Origin: Crenobacter intestini
GTDB lineage: Bacteria; Pseudomonadota; Gammaproteobacteria; Burkholderiales; Chromobacteriaceae
DNA: 64,000 bases
Assembly: GCF_004919095.1 (NCBI RefSeq)
Contig: NZ_STGJ01000009.1
Coordinates: 99,893 to 163,892, forward strand
Direction of reading: 5' to 3'
Notes under the pieces: generated by a model
Told to the model about the DNA's origin: nothing
Seen by the model: only the letters and a program-made list of their open reading frames with translations
Databases searched by the model: none
In this document: positions 36,966 to 46,639 of the stretch, piece after piece
Layout of the letters: the number at the start of each line of letters is the position of its first letter
How positions within the stretch are numbered: position 1 is the stretch's first letter
Program-made: the position numbers and the translations under genes

Positions 36966-39900
36966 TTAAGCTTTCTCGATGTTGACGAGGAAGGACTTGA
37001 ACTCCGGCGTCTGCGTGTTCGCGTCCCCGACAAACGGCGTCAGCGTGTTGGCGAGGAAGCCTTTCTTCGCCACGCCTTCGTAGCCCCAGTGGATCGGGAT
37101 GCCGACATGGTGGACGTCCTGGCCGTTCACCTTCAGCGTACGGATCCGCTTGGTCACCACCGCGCGCGCCTTGATGTAGCCGCGCTTGCTCGACACCTTG
37201 ACCATGTCGCCGTGGGCGATGCCCTTCTCCTTGGCCAAACCCTCGCCGATCTCGACGAACTGTTCGGGCTGCACGATCGCGTTGAGCAGCACGTTCTTCG
37301 TCCAGTAGTGGAAGTGCTCGGTTAGGCGGTAGGTCGTCGCCGCGTACGGGAAGTCGGCCTTGTTGCCCAGTTGCTCGGCATCCTTCTTGAAGATGCGCGC
37401 GGCCGGGTTGTGGACCACCTTCGGGTGCAGCGGGTTGGTGCCGATCGGGCTCTCGAACGGCTCGTAGTGCTCGGGGAACGGGCCCTCGGCCATCTTGTCC
37501 AGCGCGAACAGGCGGCCCAGACCCTCGGCCTGCATGATGAACGGTGCCATCTTGCTGCCCGGCGGCTCGTCGGCCTTGAAGTCGGGCACGTCGATGCCGG
37601 CCCACTTCTCGCCGTTCCACTTGATCAGCGTGCGCTTGGCGTCCCACGGCGTGCCGTCCGGCTTGTTGGACGCGCGGTTGTACAGGATGCGGCGGTTGGC
37701 CGGCCACGCCCACGACCAGCCCGGCGTGTTGCCGAGGCCGGACGGGTCGGCGTTGTCGCGGCGCCCCATCTGGTTGCCCGCCTGCGTCCAGCTGCCGGCG
37801 AAGATCCAGCACGCGCTCATGGTGCTGCCGTCGTCCTGCAGCGCGGCAAAGCCCGGCAGCTGCTCGCCCTTCTTGGCGAGGAATTCGCCCGGCTTTTTCG
37901 GGTCGGGCAGGTCGGCCAGCGCGCGGCCGTTCAGCTCCCGGGCCAGCTCGTCGGCTTTCGGGTCATGCGCGTCGCGGTACGCCCACGAGAGCTTCATGAT
38001 CGGCTCGGGGTTGGCGCCGCCTTCCTTGGCGTACAGCCCCTTGAGCTTGGTGTAGATGCCGGCGACGATCTCGACGTCGGTCAGCGCCTCGCCCGGCGCG
38101 TCGGCACCTTTCCAGTGCCATTGCAGCCAGCGGCCGGAGTTGACGATCGCGCCTTCCTCTTCGGCGAAGCAGGTGGTCGGCAGGCGGAACACCTCGGTCT
38201 GGATGCTCGCGCTGTCGACTTCGTTGTGCTCGCCGTGATTCTTCCAGAAGGTCGAGGTGTCGGTGACCAGCGGGTCCATGATCACCAGGAACTTGAGCTT
38301 GGAGAGCGAGGCGACGACCTTGTTCTTGTTCGGGAACGACGCGACGGGGTTGAAACCCTGGCAGAAGTAGCCGTTGACCTTGCCTTCGTTCATCATCTCG
38401 AAGTACTGCAGGACGTCGTAGCCCTTGTCCCACTTGGGCAGCCAGTCGTAACCCCAGTCGTTATCCGCGGTCGCGTTGTCGCCCCAGAACGCCTTCATCA
38501 GTGACACATGGAACTTTGGCGTGTTCTGCCAGTAGTTCATCTGGCCGTCGGCCAGCGGCTTGGGCGTGGTCGCTTCGAAGAAGTCCTTGAGGGTGGTTTC
38601 CTTCTCGGACGGCAGGCGCAAGTAGCCCGGCAGGCTCTGCGACAAGAGGCCGACGTCGGTGAGACCCTGGATGTTCGAGTGCCCGCGCAGCGCGTTGACG
38701 CCGCCGCCGGCCATGCCCATGTTGCCGAGCAACAGCTGGATCATCGCCATGGTGCGGATGTTCTGCGCGCCGATCGAGTGCTGCGTCCAGCCCAGCGCGT
38801 ACAGGAATGACGTGGTCTTGTCGTGCGCGCCGGTCTCGGCGAGGTACTCGCACACCTTGAGGAAGGCGTCCTTGGGCGTGCCGCAGATCGTCTCGACCAT
38901 CTCGGGCGTGTAGCGCGAGACATGGGTCTTGAGCAGGTTGATGACGCAGCGCGGGTCGGCCAGCGTATCGTCACGCTTGGCAAAACCGTCCTCGCCCAGC
39001 TGGTAGCTCCAGGTCGCCTTGTCGTACTTGCGCTTCTCGGCGTCGTAGCCGGAGAACAGGCCGTCGTTGAAAGCGAAGTCCGGGTTCACCAGGAGCGCGG
39101 CGTTGGTGTACGCGAGCGTGTATTCCTTGTTGTACGCACCCTTCTCCAGCAGGTAGCGGATCACCCCCGACAGGAAGGTGATGTCGGTGCCGGTACGGAT
39201 AGGCGCGTAATAGTCGGCCACCGACGCCGTGCGCGTGAAGCGCGGGTCGATGACGAGGATCTTCGCCTTGTTGCGGGTCTTCGCTTCGAGCGCCCAGCGG
39301 AAGCCCACCGGGTGTGCCTCGGCTGCGTTGCCGCCCATGACGACAATCAGGTTCGCGTTCTTGATGTCAACCCAATGGTTGGTCATCGCACCACGGCCAA
39401 ATGAAGGGGCAAGACTTGCCACCGTCGGGCCGTGTCAGACGCGCGCCTGGTTGTCGACTGCCAGCATGCCCAGCGAGCGCACGAACTTCTGCGTGAGCCA
39501 GCCGGTTTCGTTGCTCGAGGCCGACGCGGCGAGGAAGCCCGTGGTCAGCCAGCGGTTGACGGTCACGCCGTCGGCGTTCTTCTCGACGAAGTTGGCGTCG
39601 CGGTCCGCCTTGATGTGGCGGGCGATCCGGCTGTACGCCTCGTCCCAGGAGATGCGCTTGAATTCCGTGCTGCCCGCCTCGCGGACCTCGGGGTACTTCA
39701 GGCGGTTCGGGCTATGGATGAAGTCGACGAGGCCGGCGCCTTTCGGGCACAGCGCGCCGCGGTTGACCGGATGGTCGGCGTCGCCTTCGATATGGAAGAT
39801 CTCGGACTTGGCGTTTTTCGCGCCGTCGCCGAGGCTGTACATCAGGATGCCGCAGCCTACCGAACAGTAGGGGCAGGTGTTCCGTGTCTCGCTGGCGCGC

Positions 39901-40022
39901 AGAAGCTTGTAGCTTCGCGTATCGGCCAGCGCCACGCCCGGCGTGAAGCCGAGCGCCGCCACGGTGGTCCCTGCCATGCCGCCGCCGCACAGTTTGAAAA
40001 ACTGTCGTCTGCTGACTTGCAT
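36966..40022 (-). CDS. fdoG: Formate dehydrogenase alpha subunit, selenocysteine-containing
   Basis: 1018-residue molybdopterin enzyme oxidising formate to CO2, read through an in-frame UGA (39435-39437) as Sec196. The context NQARV-U-HGPTVASLAP matches E. coli FdnG around its Sec196. The N-terminus carries a twin-arginine signal (VSRRQFFK), so the protein is exported folded. A 4Fe-4S site (CPYCSVGCG ... CPKG) precedes the Mo-bisPGD domains. GGAGA lies 6 bases before the ATG. Automated callers would split it into two genes at the UGA. It leads the operon fdoGHI-fdhE. Confidence 0.96.
39392..39437 (-). promoter_or_regulatory. SECIS element of fdoG
   Basis: Right after the UGA the mRNA has CACGGCC, which pairs perfectly with GGCCGUG (genomic 39428-39434 with 39392-39398). 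An upper hairpin GGCA-AGUCU-UGCC (39408-39420) presents the G-U-C-U apical loop typical of bacterial SECIS. Confidence 0.88.
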
Positions 40023-40112
40023 GGTCGATCTCCGGGGGAGGGTGTCTAAATTGCAGTTTGTTGTTATGCGTTGGCCTTCGATATTTCGATAGATACCGAT
40101 TGCAGTGTGGTT

Positions 40113-40141
40113 ATTATGACAGTCTCTTTAATCTTGCTCAA
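40113..40141 (-). promoter_or_regulatory. Candidate fdoG operon promoter
   Basis: On the minus strand TTGAGC (40141-40136), a 17-bp spacer and CATAAT (40118-40113) give a good sigma-70 pair about 90 bp before fdoG. A TATTAT on the plus strand overlaps it and may serve fdhD. Confidence 0.5.
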
Positions 40142-40167
40142 ACCAGTCCTAAGTCAGGATTTCCCTT

Positions 40168-40950
40168 ATGTCTGATGTATTGGTTGTGTCGCGTATCCTG
40201 CGCCTGCCTGAGGCCGTGGCGAGCGACGACGCGCTCGCGGTCGAGACGCCCGTCGCGCTGGTGTACAACGGGTTGTCGCACGCGGTGATGATGGCGTCCC
40301 CACAGGACCTTGAGCATTTCGCGCTCGGCTTCACCCTGAGCGAAGGCATCGCTGCCGACGCGGCCGAGGTGTACGACATCGAAGTGCGGCCGGCCTGTCA
40401 GGGGATGGAGGTACGGGTCGAACTGGCGACCCGTCGTTTTGCCGAACTCAAGGCGCGCCGCCGACAACTGGCGGGACGCACCGGCTGCGGCTTGTGCGGC
40501 GTCGAGCAACTCGACGCCTTGTTCCAGCCCTTGCCGACCCTTGCGCTCACGCAGCGTTTTTCGCGCGCCGTGTTCGACCCGGCGCTCGCAGCCTTGCATG
40601 GCGCACAGCCGATGGCGCGTGCGTGCGGTGCGACGCATGCGGCGGCCTGGGTGCGGGCAGACGGTGCGCTTGAAGCCTGTTTCGAGGACGTCGGCCGCCA
40701 TGTGGCGCTCGACAAGCTGCTGGGTTGGCGCGCGCGTACCGGTATGCGTACCGGCTTCGCGCTGGTGACCAGTCGTGCGAGCTACGAGATGGTCGACAAG
40801 TGCGTGCGCTGTGGGGTTGAACTGCTCGCGGCCGTATCGGCGCCGACGTCGCTTGCCGTCGAACTGGCGACGCGGCACGGGCTGACGCTGGCGGGCTTCG
40901 TGCGTCCCGGGCGCGCCAACGTCTACAGCCACCCCGAGCGGCTGTTGTGA
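40168..40950 (+). CDS. fdhD: Formate dehydrogenase accessory sulfurtransferase FdhD
   Basis: 260 residues. FdhD passes sulfur from IscS to the molybdenum cofactor of formate dehydrogenases. The conserved [12 protein letters not shown] near residue 107 holds the persulfide CxxC pair, and [13 protein letters not shown] and [15 protein letters not shown] are family signatures. It is divergent from fdoG, 145 bp away, which fits joint control of enzyme and maturation factor. Confidence 0.94.
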   Translation: MSDVLVVSRILRLPEAVASDDALAVETPVALVYNGLSHAVMMASPQDLEHFALGFTLSEGIAADAAEVYDIEVRPACQGMEVRVELATRRFAELKARRRQLAGRTGCGLCGVEQLDALFQPLPTLALTQRFSRAVFDPALAALHGAQPMARACGATHAAAWVRADGALEACFEDVGRHVALDKLLGWRARTGMRTGFALVTSRASYEMVDKCVRCGVELLAAVSAPTSLAVELATRHGLTLAGFVRPGRANVYSHPERLL

Positions 40951-41081
40951 TCCAGTCAGGGAAAACCCTGCTGCTGCGGCGTGAAAAAAAGCCTGTTTGC
41001 GGGCGGCTGTGGCCTTGCATTTAGGACAAATATATGGACAGAATCGAAGCTCGACATTTAACCCTAAATACATAAATCAGC

Positions 41082-42314
41082 ATGGCACTTATCGTACAAA
41101 AGTACGGCGGCACCTCGGTGGGCTCGGCCGAGCGCATCAAGAACGTCGCCCGACGTGTCGCCAAGTGGAAGGCACAGGGGCACGACGTGGTGGTCGTGGT
41201 CTCCGCGATGAGCGGAGAGACCAACCGACTGATCGCGCTGGCCAAGGAGATCCAGGCGGAGCCTGACCCGCGCGAACTCGACGTCGTCATCGCCACCGGC
41301 GAGCAGGTGACCATCGGCCTCCTGGCGATGGCGCTCAAGGAAATCGGCCTGGACGCCAAGAGCTACTGCGGCTGGCAGGTCAGGGTCGAGACCGACAGCG
41401 CGCACGGCAAGGCGCGCATCGCGGCCATCGACGACGGCCCGATGCGAGAAGACCTCGCGGCCGGTCGCGTGGTCATCGTCGCCGGCTTCCAGGGCATCGG
41501 GGCGGACGGCGCGGTCACCACGCTGGGCCGCGGCGGCTCGGACACCTCGGCCGTCGCGCTCGCCGCGGCGCTCAAGGCCGACGAATGCCAGATCTACACC
41601 GACGTGGACGGCGTGTACACGACCGACCCGCGCGTGGTGCCCGAGGCGCGCCGCCTGAAGACGATCACCTTCGAGGAGATGATCGAGATGGCGAGCCTGG
41701 GCTCCAAGGTGCTGCAGATCCGTTCGGTGGAATTCGCCGGCAAATACAAGGTAAGACTGCGTGTGCTCTCCAGCTTCGAGGACGAAGGCGAGGGCACGCT
41801 GATCACGTTTGAGGAAGACGAAAGCATGGAACAGGCCGTAGTGGCGGGGATCGCCTTTGACCGTAACGAAGCACGCATCAACGTCAAGGGCGTGCCGGAC
41901 CGCCCGGGCATCGCCTACCAGATCCTGGGGCCGGTCGCCGACGCCAATATCGAAGTCGACATGATCATCCAGAACGTCGGCGACCACGGCGCGACCGACT
42001 TCTCGTTCACCGTGCCGCGCGGCGAATACAACAAGGCGCTGTCCATCCTGCGCGACGTGCAGACCCATATCGGCGCCGCCCGCGTCGAGGGCGACGACAA
42101 GGTCGCCAAGATCTCCATCGTCGGCGTCGGCATGCGCTCGCACTGCGGCGTCGCCTCGACCATGTTCCGCACGCTGGCCGAAGAGGGCATCAACATCCAG
42201 CTGATCTCGACTTCCGAGATCAAGGTGTCGGTGCTCGTCGACGAAAAGTATCTGGAATTGGCTGTTCGCGTATTGCACAAGGCTTTTGGCCTCGATCAGA
42301 AAATTTCTGAGTAA
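41082..42314 (+). CDS. lysC: Aspartate kinase
   Basis: 410-residue enzyme that makes aspartyl phosphate for lysine, threonine and methionine synthesis. It has an amino-acid kinase domain (start MALIVQKYGGTSVGSAERI; GRGGSDTSAVALAAAL at about 150) and two C-terminal ACT domains (VPDRPGIAYQIL and VGVGMRSHCGVASTM) that bind inhibitor. An internal ATG at 41826 (residue 249), preceded by GAGGA, matches the place where some aspartokinases start a separate beta subunit. The gene is followed by three tRNAs. Confidence 0.95.
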   Translation: MALIVQKYGGTSVGSAERIKNVARRVAKWKAQGHDVVVVVSAMSGETNRLIALAKEIQAEPDPRELDVVIATGEQVTIGLLAMALKEIGLDAKSYCGWQVRVETDSAHGKARIAAIDDGPMREDLAAGRVVIVAGFQGIGADGAVTTLGRGGSDTSAVALAAALKADECQIYTDVDGVYTTDPRVVPEARRLKTITFEEMIEMASLGSKVLQIRSVEFAGKYKVRLRVLSSFEDEGEGTLITFEEDESMEQAVVAGIAFDRNEARINVKGVPDRPGIAYQILGPVADANIEVDMIIQNVGDHGATDFSFTVPRGEYNKALSILRDVQTHIGAARVEGDDKVAKISIVGVGMRSHCGVASTMFRTLAEEGINIQLISTSEIKVSVLVDEKYLELAVRVLHKAFGLDQKISE

Positions 42315-42364
42315 TTCCGCTTGACGGATCAGAGGGTCGCCGGTAATATTGCGGCTCTCTGAAC

Positions 42365-42458
42365 GGAGAAATGGCCGAGTGGTCGAAGGCACTTCCCTGC
42401 TAAGGAAGCATACGGGCTTAAACCTGTATCGAGGGTTCGAATCCCTCTTTCTCCGCCA
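42365..42458 (+). tRNA. tRNA-Ser (anticodon GCU)
   Basis: GGAGAAATGG start, anticodon loop CTGCTAA, long variable arm (class II), GGTTCGAATCC T-loop and CTCCGCCA end with encoded CCA. 94 nt. Confidence 0.96.
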
Positions 42459-42464
42459 GAAAAC

Positions 42465-42541
42465 GCACCCGTAGCTCAGTTGGATAGAGTATCTGGCTAC
42501 GAACCAGAGGGTCGGGCGTTCGAATCGCTCCGGGTGCACCA
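42465..42541 (+). tRNA. tRNA-Arg (anticodon ACG)
   Basis: GCACCCG acceptor paired with CGGGTGC, anticodon loop CTACGAA, encoded CCA. 77 nt. The T-loop reads GCGTTCGAATCGC. Confidence 0.95.
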
Positions 42542-42543
42542 AA

Positions 42544-42618
42544 GTCCCTATAGTTTAGCGGTTAGAACACTGCCCTTTCACGGCGGCGGCCGGGGTTCGA
42601 TTCCCCGTGGGGACGCCA
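42544..42618 (+). tRNA. tRNA-Glu (anticodon UUC)
   Basis: GTCCCTATAG start, anticodon loop CTTTCAC, GGGGTTCGATTCCCC T arm, encoded CCA. 75 nt. It lies 2 bp after tRNA-Arg, so the three tRNAs are one unit. Confidence 0.95.
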
Positions 42619-42625
42619 GATTAAG

Positions 42626-42657
42626 AAAAACCCAGCCTTTGGCTGGGTTTTTTGTTT
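42626..42657 (+). terminator. Terminator of the Ser-Arg-Glu tRNA cluster
   Basis: AAACCCAGCC (42628-42637) pairs with GGCTGGGTTT (42641-42650), followed by TTTGTTTTT. Confidence 0.9.
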
Positions 42658-42729
42658 TTACGCGTTTTGCAGCGATGTCTCCGCTGTCTAAACTGTACGG
42701 ATAAAAACGAATCTGCCGGAGCGCTCCTC

Positions 42730-43644
42730 ATGCCGTTCAATATCCGTGTTTCGGGCCGTGCCGCCGAAAACGGCTACCTGCCGTACCGCCGTCTCGCGCT
42801 GGTGTGCGAGGGCGGGGGCCAGCGCGGCATCTTCACCGCAGGCGTGCTCGACGCCTTCCTCGAGCAGGACTACTTCCCCTTCCAGTTGATGATCGGCTCC
42901 TCGGCCGGCGCGCAGAACCTGACCGCGTACGTGGCCGCCCAGCGCGGCTACGCGCGTACGCTGATTACGCGCTTTTCCACCAGCAAGGAATTCTTCAGCC
43001 CGGTGCGCTTTATCCGCGGCGGGCATCTACTCGACCTGGACTGGCTGATGGAAATCGCGAGGAGCGAGTTGCCGCTGGAGCTCAAGCGGGCCGAGCAGCG
43101 GCTGGAGGGGCGCCAGTTGCTGATGTGCGCGAGCCGGGTCGACACCCTGCAGGCGGAGTACCTGCCGCCGCGCCAGCGCGGCTGGATGCCGGCGATCAAG
43201 GCGTCCAGCGCGATCCCGATGTTTTACCGCGGCGGGGTCGAACTCGACGGGCGCCGCTACTGGGACGGCGGCGTCGCCGACGCGGTACCGGTGCGCGCGG
43301 CGTACGAGCAGGGCGCCGACCTGATCGTGGTGATCCGTACGGTGCCGTATACGCACCGCGAAAAGCCGATGCGCGGCGAGGGGCGTCTGCCGGAGAGTGG
43401 CCGCCTGGGCGAGATGGCGCAGGTGATGATCCGCCACAAGAAGGGGTATTGCGACGCCGAGGCGTTCATCGACGCGCCGCCGCCGCAGGTGTGCGTGGTC
43501 GAGCTCGCGCCGCGGGTACCGCTGGCGAGCAACGTGCTGGGCAGCTCGCAGGACGCGCTGGAGAACGACTACCGGATGGGGCTCGCCTGCGGCCGCCATT
43601 TCGTCGACCGCATGGCGCACCGCCTGCAGCGCGTCGCCGCGTAG
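42730..43644 (+). CDS. Patatin-like phospholipase
   Basis: 304-residue serine lipase/acyl hydrolase with the Ser-Asp dyad of the patatin fold. The oxyanion hole is CEGGGQRG near residue 23, the nucleophile lies in GSSAG (Ser58), and the Asp in DGGVADAVP near residue 178. Homologues of this length (YjjU-type) are cytoplasmic. GGAG lies 10 bases before the ATG at 42730; the frame opens at 42652 inside the terminator. Its lipid substrate is unknown. Confidence 0.88.
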   Translation: MPFNIRVSGRAAENGYLPYRRLALVCEGGGQRGIFTAGVLDAFLEQDYFPFQLMIGSSAGAQNLTAYVAAQRGYARTLITRFSTSKEFFSPVRFIRGGHLLDLDWLMEIARSELPLELKRAEQRLEGRQLLMCASRVDTLQAEYLPPRQRGWMPAIKASSAIPMFYRGGVELDGRRYWDGGVADAVPVRAAYEQGADLIVVIRTVPYTHREKPMRGEGRLPESGRLGEMAQVMIRHKKGYCDAEAFIDAPPPQVCVVELAPRVPLASNVLGSSQDALENDYRMGLACGRHFVDRMAHRLQRVAA

Positions 43645-43651
43645 GCGGGGT

Positions 43652-44140
43652 TCAAGAGAAGAGCCAGGCGCCGCCGAACACGAGCAGCATGGCCAGCGCG
43701 CAGCCGACCTTGGCCGCGGTGCCGATCAAGAAGCCTACGAAGGTCGCGACGCCGACCTTGCCTGCCTGCAGCGCGTCGCGGCGCGCGATGAACTCGCCGA
43801 CGCTGGCGCCGACGAGCGGCCCCAGGATCAGCCCGGGCAGGCCGAGGAAGAGCCCGATCACGCTACCGGCGAACGCGCCCCACAGGGCCTGCCGGCTGGC
43901 GCCGAAGGCCTTGGCGCCCAAGAGGCCGGCGACGAAGTCGGCCGCCATGCCCACCGCCGTGAGCGCCGCGAGAGTCACCAGCGTGATCGTGCCGGCGTGC
44001 TGGAACTGGTCGAGCCACGCGGCAAGCACGAAGCCTGCCAGCATCAGCGGCAGGCCGGGCAGGGCTGGCAGCACCACCCCGGCCAGCCCGACGAGCACGA
44101 GCAGCGCCGCGCCCAAGTAACCCAGCATCGTCATGTCCAT
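43652..44140 (-). CDS. DUF456-family membrane protein
   Basis: 162 residues with five to six hydrophobic segments and the glycine-rich LPGLILGPLVGASVGEF motif typical of DUF456. The N-terminal VLPALPGLPLMLAGFVLAAW is also characteristic. Function is unknown for the family. It starts 5 bp after the ppk stop, so it is co-transcribed with ppk. The ATG at 44140 is preferred; the frame extends to 44191 inside ppk. Confidence 0.82.
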   Translation of the reverse strand: MDMTMLGYLGAALLVLVGLAGVVLPALPGLPLMLAGFVLAAWLDQFQHAGTITLVTLAALTAVGMAADFVAGLLGAKAFGASRQALWGAFAGSVIGLFLGLPGLILGPLVGASVGEFIARRDALQAGKVGVATFVGFLIGTAAKVGCALAMLLVFGGAWLFS

Positions 44141-44145
44141 GACGT

Positions 44146-46212
44146 TCAGCCCTGACGCACGTATTCGGCGAGCAGCGCCTGCTGCGCGCACATGGCCTTG
44201 CCGCGCCCGCCCTTGCGCCGGTAGCTGCCGTCAGGCTGCATCTCCCACGCGTTCACGTTGTCGGTCAGCCCCAGGCGCAGCGCCTCCTTGATGATGCGGC
44301 GCTTGATGCGGGCATCCAGAATCGGCACGCAGGTCTCGATACGGCGGAAGAAGTTGCGGCCCATCCAGTCGGCGCTGGCGATGTAGAGGTCTTCGGCGCG
44401 GTCGTTGTAGAAGTAGAACACGCGCGGGTGTTCGAGGAAGCGGCCGACCAGCGAGCGCACGGTGATGTTGTCGGACAGACCGGGCACGCCGGGGCGCAGC
44501 GCGCACACGCCGCGCACGATCAGCTGGATCTTGACGCCGGCCTGGCTCGCCCGGTACAGCGCGTGGATGATCTGCGGTTCGAGCAGCGCGTTCATCTTGG
44601 CGATGATGCGCGCCGGCCGCCCTTCCTTGGCGTGTTCGGCCTCCCGCGCGATCGCCGCCATCATGGTGCCGTGCAGGGAGAACGGGCTTTGCACCAGTTG
44701 CTTGAGCTTGCTTGCGCGCCCGAGGCCGGTGAGCTGCACGAAGATGTCGTTGACGTCGCTGGCGATGTCCTCGTTGCAGGTGAGCAGGCCCAGGTCGGTG
44801 TAGAGGCGGGCGGTGCGCGGGTGGTAGTTGCCGGTGCCCAGGTGTACGTAGCGGCGCAGCAGGCCGTCTTCGCGGCGAACCACCATCAGCATCTTGGCGT
44901 GCACCTTGTAGCCGAACACGCCGTACACGACGTGCGCGCCGGCGTCCTCCAGCCGGCTCGCCCAGCCGATATTGGCCTCTTCGTCAAAGCGCGCCATCAG
45001 TTCGAGCACCACCGTCACCTGCTTGCCGGCACGCGCGGCGGCGATCAGCGAGTCCATCAGCACCGAGTCGGTACCGGTGCGGTACACCGTCATCTTGATC
45101 GCGACCACCTGCGGGTCGATCGCGGCCAGGTTCAACAGGTCGATCACCGGCTGGAAGCTCTGGTAGGGGTGGTGCAGCAGCAAATCGCCCTGGCGCACCG
45201 CGTCGAACAGGTTGGCCTTGTTCTGCAGTGCCAGCGGCAGCGAAGGCACGAAGGCGGGGAACTTGAGGTCGGGCCGCTCGACCAGGTCGGGCACCTGCAT
45301 CAGGCGTACCAGGTTGACCGGCCCGTTCACGCGGAACACGTCCTGCGGCTGCAGGTTGAACTGGGTGAGCAGGAACTCTTCCATATGCGCCGGGCAGGTG
45401 TCGGCGATCTCGAGGCGGACCGCCTGGCCGAACTGGCGGTGGCGCAACTCGCCCTGCAAGGCGGTGCGCAGGTTCTTCAGGTCCTCTTCCTCGACCGTCA
45501 GCTCGCTGTTGCGCGTGACGCGGAACTGGTAGCAGCCCTTCACCGTCATGCCGAGGAACAGCTCGTGCACATGCGCGTGCAGGATGGACGACAGGAACAC
45601 GAAGGTGTTCGGGTTGCCGTCGCACACCTCGGCCGGCAGGCGGATCACCCGCGGCAGGATGCGCGGCGCCTGCACGATGGCGATGCCGGAGGCGCGGCCG
45701 AACGCGTCGCGTCCTTCCAGTTCGACGGCGAAGTTCAGGCTCTTGTTGAGGACCTTGGGGAAGGGGTGCGCCGGGTCGAGGCCGATCGGCGTCAGGATGG
45801 GCATCAGCTCGCGGAAGAAGAACGCCTGGATCCACGCCTGCTGCGCGGCCGTCCACTCGCGGCGCCGCAGGAACACGATGCCTTCCTCGCGAAGCTGGGG
45901 CAGGATCACGTCGGTCAGCAGCGCGTACTGTCCGGCGACCAGCTTGTGCGCGGCGTCGGTGACGCGCTCGAGCGTGCTGCCCGGCGTGTTGCCGTCGGCG
46001 AGGATGCGTCCGGGGTTGTGCTGGGCGTTGTCCTTCAGCCAGGCGACGCGTACCTCGAAGAACTCGTCGAGGTTGGACGAGACGATGCACAAGAACTTCA
46101 GCCGCTCGAGCAGCGGCAGGGTTTCGTCCTCGCCTTGCGCGAGCACGCGGCGGTTGAATTCGATCAGTCCCAGTTCGCGGTTGAGCAGCAGGTCTTGTGC
46201 AGGGGTGTTCAT
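44146..46212 (-). CDS. ppk: Polyphosphate kinase 1
   Basis: 688-residue enzyme that makes polyphosphate from ATP, near the family length of about 690. The N-terminal domain contains FNRRVLAQ and FLCIVSSNLDEFFEVR. The catalytic histidine lies in KVHAKM (about His438) and the second conserved histidine in GTGNYHPRTARLYTD. AAGAAGAGA precedes the ATG at 46212; the frame is open to 46440. DUF456 follows directly, and no ppx exopolyphosphatase is adjacent. Confidence 0.95.
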   Translation of the reverse strand: MNTPAQDLLLNRELGLIEFNRRVLAQGEDETLPLLERLKFLCIVSSNLDEFFEVRVAWLKDNAQHNPGRILADGNTPGSTLERVTDAAHKLVAGQYALLTDVILPQLREEGIVFLRRREWTAAQQAWIQAFFFRELMPILTPIGLDPAHPFPKVLNKSLNFAVELEGRDAFGRASGIAIVQAPRILPRVIRLPAEVCDGNPNTFVFLSSILHAHVHELFLGMTVKGCYQFRVTRNSELTVEEEDLKNLRTALQGELRHRQFGQAVRLEIADTCPAHMEEFLLTQFNLQPQDVFRVNGPVNLVRLMQVPDLVERPDLKFPAFVPSLPLALQNKANLFDAVRQGDLLLHHPYQSFQPVIDLLNLAAIDPQVVAIKMTVYRTGTDSVLMDSLIAAARAGKQVTVVLELMARFDEEANIGWASRLEDAGAHVVYGVFGYKVHAKMLMVVRREDGLLRRYVHLGTGNYHPRTARLYTDLGLLTCNEDIASDVNDIFVQLTGLGRASKLKQLVQSPFSLHGTMMAAIAREAEHAKEGRPARIIAKMNALLEPQIIHALYRASQAGVKIQLIVRGVCALRPGVPGLSDNITVRSLVGRFLEHPRVFYFYNDRAEDLYIASADWMGRNFFRRIETCVPILDARIKRRIIKEALRLGLTDNVNAWEMQPDGSYRRKGGRGKAMCAQQALLAEYVRQG

Positions 46213-46283
46213 GGTCTCTTCTTTAGTCTTTTGCGGGCGCGTGCGAAGGGCGGGGCGCGCCGGGCAAGCCGGCGCGCGGCAGG

Positions 46284-46553
46284 TCAGGCCTGCGGGGTGA
46301 AGCCGGCGGGCATTTCGGCGCCCTGGCCGAAGAAATACGCTTCCATCTGCTGCGCGAGGTACTGGCGCGCGCGCGCGTCGGCGAGGCTCAGGCGGTTCTC
46401 GTTGATCAGCATGGTCTGGTAGCGCAGCCATCCCTGCCACGCTTCCTTGGAGACGCTTTCGAACACGCGCTTGCCCAGCTCGCCCGGCAGCGGCGGGAAG
46501 TCCATGCCTTCCGCTTCGCGGCCGAGTTTCACGCAGTTGACCATTCTTGCCAT
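46284..46553 (-). CDS. yggX: Fe(II)-trafficking / oxidative damage protection protein YggX
   Basis: 89-residue cytoplasmic protein that protects iron-sulfur clusters. Signature elements are [27 protein letters not shown] at the N-terminus (single conserved Cys7) and [26 protein letters not shown] lies 8 bases before the ATG. It is not close-coupled to mutY here, unlike in enterobacteria. It lies between argA and ppk on the same strand. Confidence 0.92.
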   Translation of the reverse strand: MARMVNCVKLGREAEGMDFPPLPGELGKRVFESVSKEAWQGWLRYQTMLINENRLSLADARARQYLAQQMEAYFFGQGAEMPAGFTPQA

Positions 46554-46639
46554 GACAAATCCTTGTTTCGGGGTATCGGTGGTTAACACCGGTATTGTGT
46601 CACAGCCGCAAGCCGCCTCCAACCATGCCCGCCCTGCCT

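Noticed and set aside
39435..40022. Formate dehydrogenase alpha read as two separate genes or as a pseudogene
   Set aside because: The UGA is in the conserved Sec context with a SECIS structure after it, and both halves keep the same frame.
40951..41081. Lysine riboswitch upstream of lysC
   Set aside because: The spacer is only 131 bp and shows none of the multi-helix architecture; the TTTAGG/CCTAAA pair alone is too weak.
44428..46422. A 664-codon open frame on the plus strand opposite ppk
   Set aside because: Antisense shadow; no motif and no ribosome-binding site.
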